56,189 bases of DNA from Ruminococcus sp. AF46-10NS (GTDB lineage: Bacteria; Bacillota; Clostridia; Lachnospirales; Lachnospiraceae): assembly GCF_003474435.1 (NCBI RefSeq), contig NZ_QRNF01000023.1:1-56189 (forward strand), read 5' to 3'. The notes beneath the pieces are model-generated. The model was not told the origin of the DNA, made no database searches, and worked only from the letters and a program-made list of their open reading frames with translations. The position numbers and the translations under genes were made by a program. Shown here one piece after another: positions 53,763 to 56,189 of the stretch (the stretch's first letter is position 1; each line of letters starts with the position of its first letter).

Positions 53763-55157
53763 ATGGAAAAGACAATGGAAAAGATCGTAGCTCTTGCAAA
53801 AGCCAGAGGATTTGTTTACCCGGGTTCCGAGATCTACGGCGGCCTGGCAAACACATGGGATTATGGAAATCTCGGTGTAGAGCTTAAAAATAACGTAAAA
53901 CGTGCATGGTGGCAGAAATTCATTCAGGAGTCTCCGTACAATGTAGGTGTTGACTGTGCGATCCTTATGAACCCGCAGACATGGATCGCTTCCGGACATC
54001 TTGGCGGATTTTCTGATCCTCTTATGGACTGTAAAGAGTGCCACGAGCGTTTCCGTGCAGATAAGCTCATTGAGGACTTTTGTGCAGAGCATGACATTGC
54101 CATTGAGGGAAGCGTAGATGCATGGTCCCAGGAGAAGATGATGGACTTCATCAAAGAACACGAGGTAGGATGTCCGAGCTGTGGTAAACACAACTTCACA
54201 GATATCCGTCAGTTCAACCTGATGTTCAAGACATTTCAGGGTGTTACCGAGGATGCCAAGAATACTGTATATTTAAGACCGGAGACAGCACAGGGTATTT
54301 TCGTAAACTTCAAGAACGTACAGAGAACATCCCGTAAAAAAATTCCGTTTGGTATCGGACAGATCGGTAAATCCTTCCGTAACGAGATCACACCGGGTAA
54401 CTTCACATTCCGTACCCGTGAGTTCGAGCAGATGGAGCTTGAGTTCTTCTGTGAGCCGGATACAGATCTTGAGTGGTTTGCATACTGGAAGAAGTTCTGC
54501 CTTGACTGGCTGAGTGCTCTCGGACTTAAGGATGATGAGGTTCGTTACCGTGACCATGATAAGGAAGAGCTGAGCTTCTACAGCAAGGCTACCACAGATG
54601 TGGAATTCCTTTTCCCATTCGGATGGGGTGAGCTCTGGGGAATCGCTGACAGAACAGATTATGACCTGACACAGCATCAGAATGTATCCGGTCAGGATCT
54701 CACATACTTTGACGATGAGAAGAAACAGAAATATATCCCATACGTTATCGAGCCGTCACTTGGAGCAGACCGTATGGTACTTGCTTTCCTCTGCAGTGCT
54801 TATGATGAGGAAGTTCTGGATGAAGAGAAGAACGATGTCCGTACAGTCCTTCATTTCCATCCGGTACTTGCACCGGTTAAGATCGGTGTGCTTCCGCTTT
54901 CCAAGAAGCTTAACGAGGGTGCTGAGAAGATCTACCAGCAGCTTTCCAAGAAGTACAACTGTGAGTACGATGACCGTGGAAATATCGGTAAACGTTACCG
55001 CAGACAGGATGAGATCGGTACTCCGTTCTGTATCACTTATGACTTCGAGTCTGAGAATGACGGTGCAGTTACAGTCCGTGACCGTGACACTATGGAGCAG
55101 GTACGTGTGAAGATCGATGAGCTTGATGCATACTTTGCTGATAAATTTACATTTTAA
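53763..55157 (+). CDS. glyS: Glycyl-tRNA synthetase (alpha2 type)
   Basis: 464-aa class II synthetase of the homodimeric kind. Early motif [19 protein letters not shown], motif 2 [18 protein letters not shown], motif 3 [13 protein letters not shown], then an anticodon-binding domain ([16 protein letters not shown]). Two CxxC pairs ([15 protein letters not shown]) sit in the N-terminal insertion. The start is ATG 53763 behind AGAGGAG; codons upstream in frame fall in the leader hairpin. Confidence 0.97.
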   Translation: MEKTMEKIVALAKARGFVYPGSEIYGGLANTWDYGNLGVELKNNVKRAWWQKFIQESPYNVGVDCAILMNPQTWIASGHLGGFSDPLMDCKECHERFRADKLIEDFCAEHDIAIEGSVDAWSQEKMMDFIKEHEVGCPSCGKHNFTDIRQFNLMFKTFQGVTEDAKNTVYLRPETAQGIFVNFKNVQRTSRKKIPFGIGQIGKSFRNEITPGNFTFRTREFEQMELEFFCEPDTDLEWFAYWKKFCLDWLSALGLKDDEVRYRDHDKEELSFYSKATTDVEFLFPFGWGELWGIADRTDYDLTQHQNVSGQDLTYFDDEKKQKYIPYVIEPSLGADRMVLAFLCSAYDEEVLDEEKNDVRTVLHFHPVLAPVKIGVLPLSKKLNEGAEKIYQQLSKKYNCEYDDRGNIGKRYRRQDEIGTPFCITYDFESENDGAVTVRDRDTMEQVRVKIDELDAYFADKFTF

Positions 55158-55181
55158 GTAAATACATTTTTTAATAAAAAA

Positions 55182-55214
55182 CCTCCGGCTATTTTCTGGC
55201 CGGAGGCTTTTTTT
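55182..55214. terminator. Bidirectional terminator between glyS and the AraC gene
   Basis: CCTCCGGC (55182-55189) pairs with GCCGGAGG (55199-55206), followed by T7 on the plus strand and preceded by A-rich sequence that gives a U-tract on the minus strand. It overlaps the last codons of the minus-strand gene. Confidence 0.93.
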
Positions 55215-56060
55215 CAATAAGTCTGTTTTTCATCCGCCAGTTTCTTGGCGACATTCCGTATACATTTTTGAAAGCCCGGGAAAAATGCAGCTGATTGGGA
55301 TATCCGACTGCATTTCCGATATCTGCGATAGACAGGGCTGTGATCTTAAGAAGTTCTGCAGCTTTGGTCATGCGATAGCTGATCAGGAATTCCTGGGGAG
55401 AACGTCCGATGGTGTCGTGGAAGATCTTACCGAAGTAGCTTCGGTTCAGGCCGCAGCAGGCTGCGATATCCTCAATGGAAATATCATTCTGGAAATTCTG
55501 TTCAATAAAAGAGAGCGCCTCCTTGATATAAAAATCACGGATACTTCCATCCTGTTTCATGCGGACAGTTTCAGTAGAGCGCATAAAGTAATCCAGAAAA
55601 AGCCAGGTATGTCCGATAAGATGAAAGGGTGATTCCTGGGAATTATGGCTGATATAAAGCATTTCCTCCATCATTTTCTGGCGGAGATCTGCAGAGTGGC
55701 TGTGATAGACCGGATGGTCCGGACTTAAACCTGCAGTTTCCACGATCTCTTTTGCCCGGAGCCCGTCAAATTCCACCCAGGTGTACTCCCATGGAAAGTC
55801 GGTATCTGCAATGTAGGTGTTGATCTGACTGGGAAAAAGCATGAAACCCTGGCCGCTTTTTACCTGATAGGTGATGGTCTCTCCTGCGGAATTGTCTGCC
55901 ATCAGAGTTCCGGTACCGGAGATCACATAATGAAAAATATAATGGTTTCGTGCGGCCGGGCCGAATGAATGTGCCGGAGCGCAGTGCTCCCAGCCGTATT
56001 GGTATAGTCCGATATCAACAAAGTTTCATTTGGAAAAACGGAGAAGAGAAGGTCATTCAT
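55189..56060 (-). pseudogene. AraC-family regulator interrupted by one frameshift
   Basis: ATG 56060 (MNDLLFSVFPNETL), behind AAAGGAT, opens the gene; a one-base loss near 56017 diverts it to an early stop. The correct frame resumes as DIGLYQYGWEHCAPAH and runs to TAG 55189, giving ~290 aa. An N-terminal cupin-like sensor domain precedes two C-terminal helix-turn-helix motifs (ISIEDIAACCGLNRSYFGKIF; LSIADIGNAVGYPNQLHFSRAFK). The layout suggests a sugar-responsive activator. An in-frame start at 55926 would give a truncated protein lacking part of the sensor. Confidence 0.82.
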
Positions 56061-56103
56061 ATTTTTATCCTTTAGGCGTATGATTTTGTCTGGTTTCAGT
56101 AAC

Positions 56104-56133
56104 ATTATATATTAAAACAGCAGGGAACTTCAA
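56104..56133 (-). promoter_or_regulatory. Promoter of the AraC-family gene
   Basis: Minus strand: -35 TTGAAG (56133-56128), 18-bp spacer, -10 TATAAT (56109-56104). A divergent target gene would lie beyond the window edge. Confidence 0.7.
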
Positions 56134-56189
56134 CATATGTATAAAAATGCAATTACAAAAACAGCTATAAAATATACTAAAAAGAGAAG

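Overview
The window is ordinary chromosomal DNA of an anaerobic gut Firmicute, most likely Lachnospiraceae; I cannot fix the genus (the gene orders suggest something Blautia-like). Supporting signs are the order dgt-dnaG-rpoD-trmK-nif3, the rimP-nusA-rnpM-ylxQ-infB-rbfA-nrnA-truB-ribF-rpsO-pnp superoperon, the alpha2-type glycyl-tRNA synthetase, many TTG/GTG starts behind strong GGAGG sites, and consensus sigma-A promoters with 17-18 bp spacers. No IS element, prophage, integrase or CRISPR array was found.

Layout. 0-5.9 kb: tRNA-Leu(AAG), then dNTPase, primase, sigma factor RpoD, TrmK and a Nif3-like protein in one tight run. 5.9-9.2 kb: a TGS-like/kinase fusion, selD, and the RNase P RNA gene. 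9.2-11.1 kb (minus strand): pyrI, pyrB and a small membrane protein. 11.1-18.7 kb: folC, pheA, a DUF815 AAA ATPase, ppx-HD and ppk1, joining folate and Phe biosynthesis with polyphosphate turnover. 18.7-20.7 kb: a repeat-built coiled-coil protein, a secreted metallo-beta-lactamase-fold protein and tRNA-Glu(CTC). 20.8-24.5 kb: an overlapping GGDEF/EAL membrane protein pair. 24.7-29.0 kb: a type IIA topoisomerase subunit pair without a GyrA box. 29.1-32.1 kb: a damaged locus (small protein, winged-helix regulator, ABC exporter). 32.1-43.1 kb: the translation/RNA-processing superoperon, ending in rpsO-pnp with a large leader hairpin before pnp. 43.1-48.8 kb: nrdG, dut, a DUF1292 protein, exonuclease III, a GH13 protein with a destroyed active site, a DUF5662 protein and a conserved hypothetical. 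48.8-56.1 kb: an M16C protease broken by three single-base frameshifts, era-recO, glyS, and a frameshifted AraC regulator.

Most of the window is housekeeping: DNA replication, transcription, translation, RNA decay and nucleotide metabolism. The most notable items are the catalytically dead GlgX-like protein, the pnp leader hairpin, a leader before era with mutually exclusive helices, the RGG-rich linker of IF2, the damaged regulator/ABC locus with palindromic promoter elements, and a recurrent pattern of single-base frameshifts that is either gene decay or sequence error.
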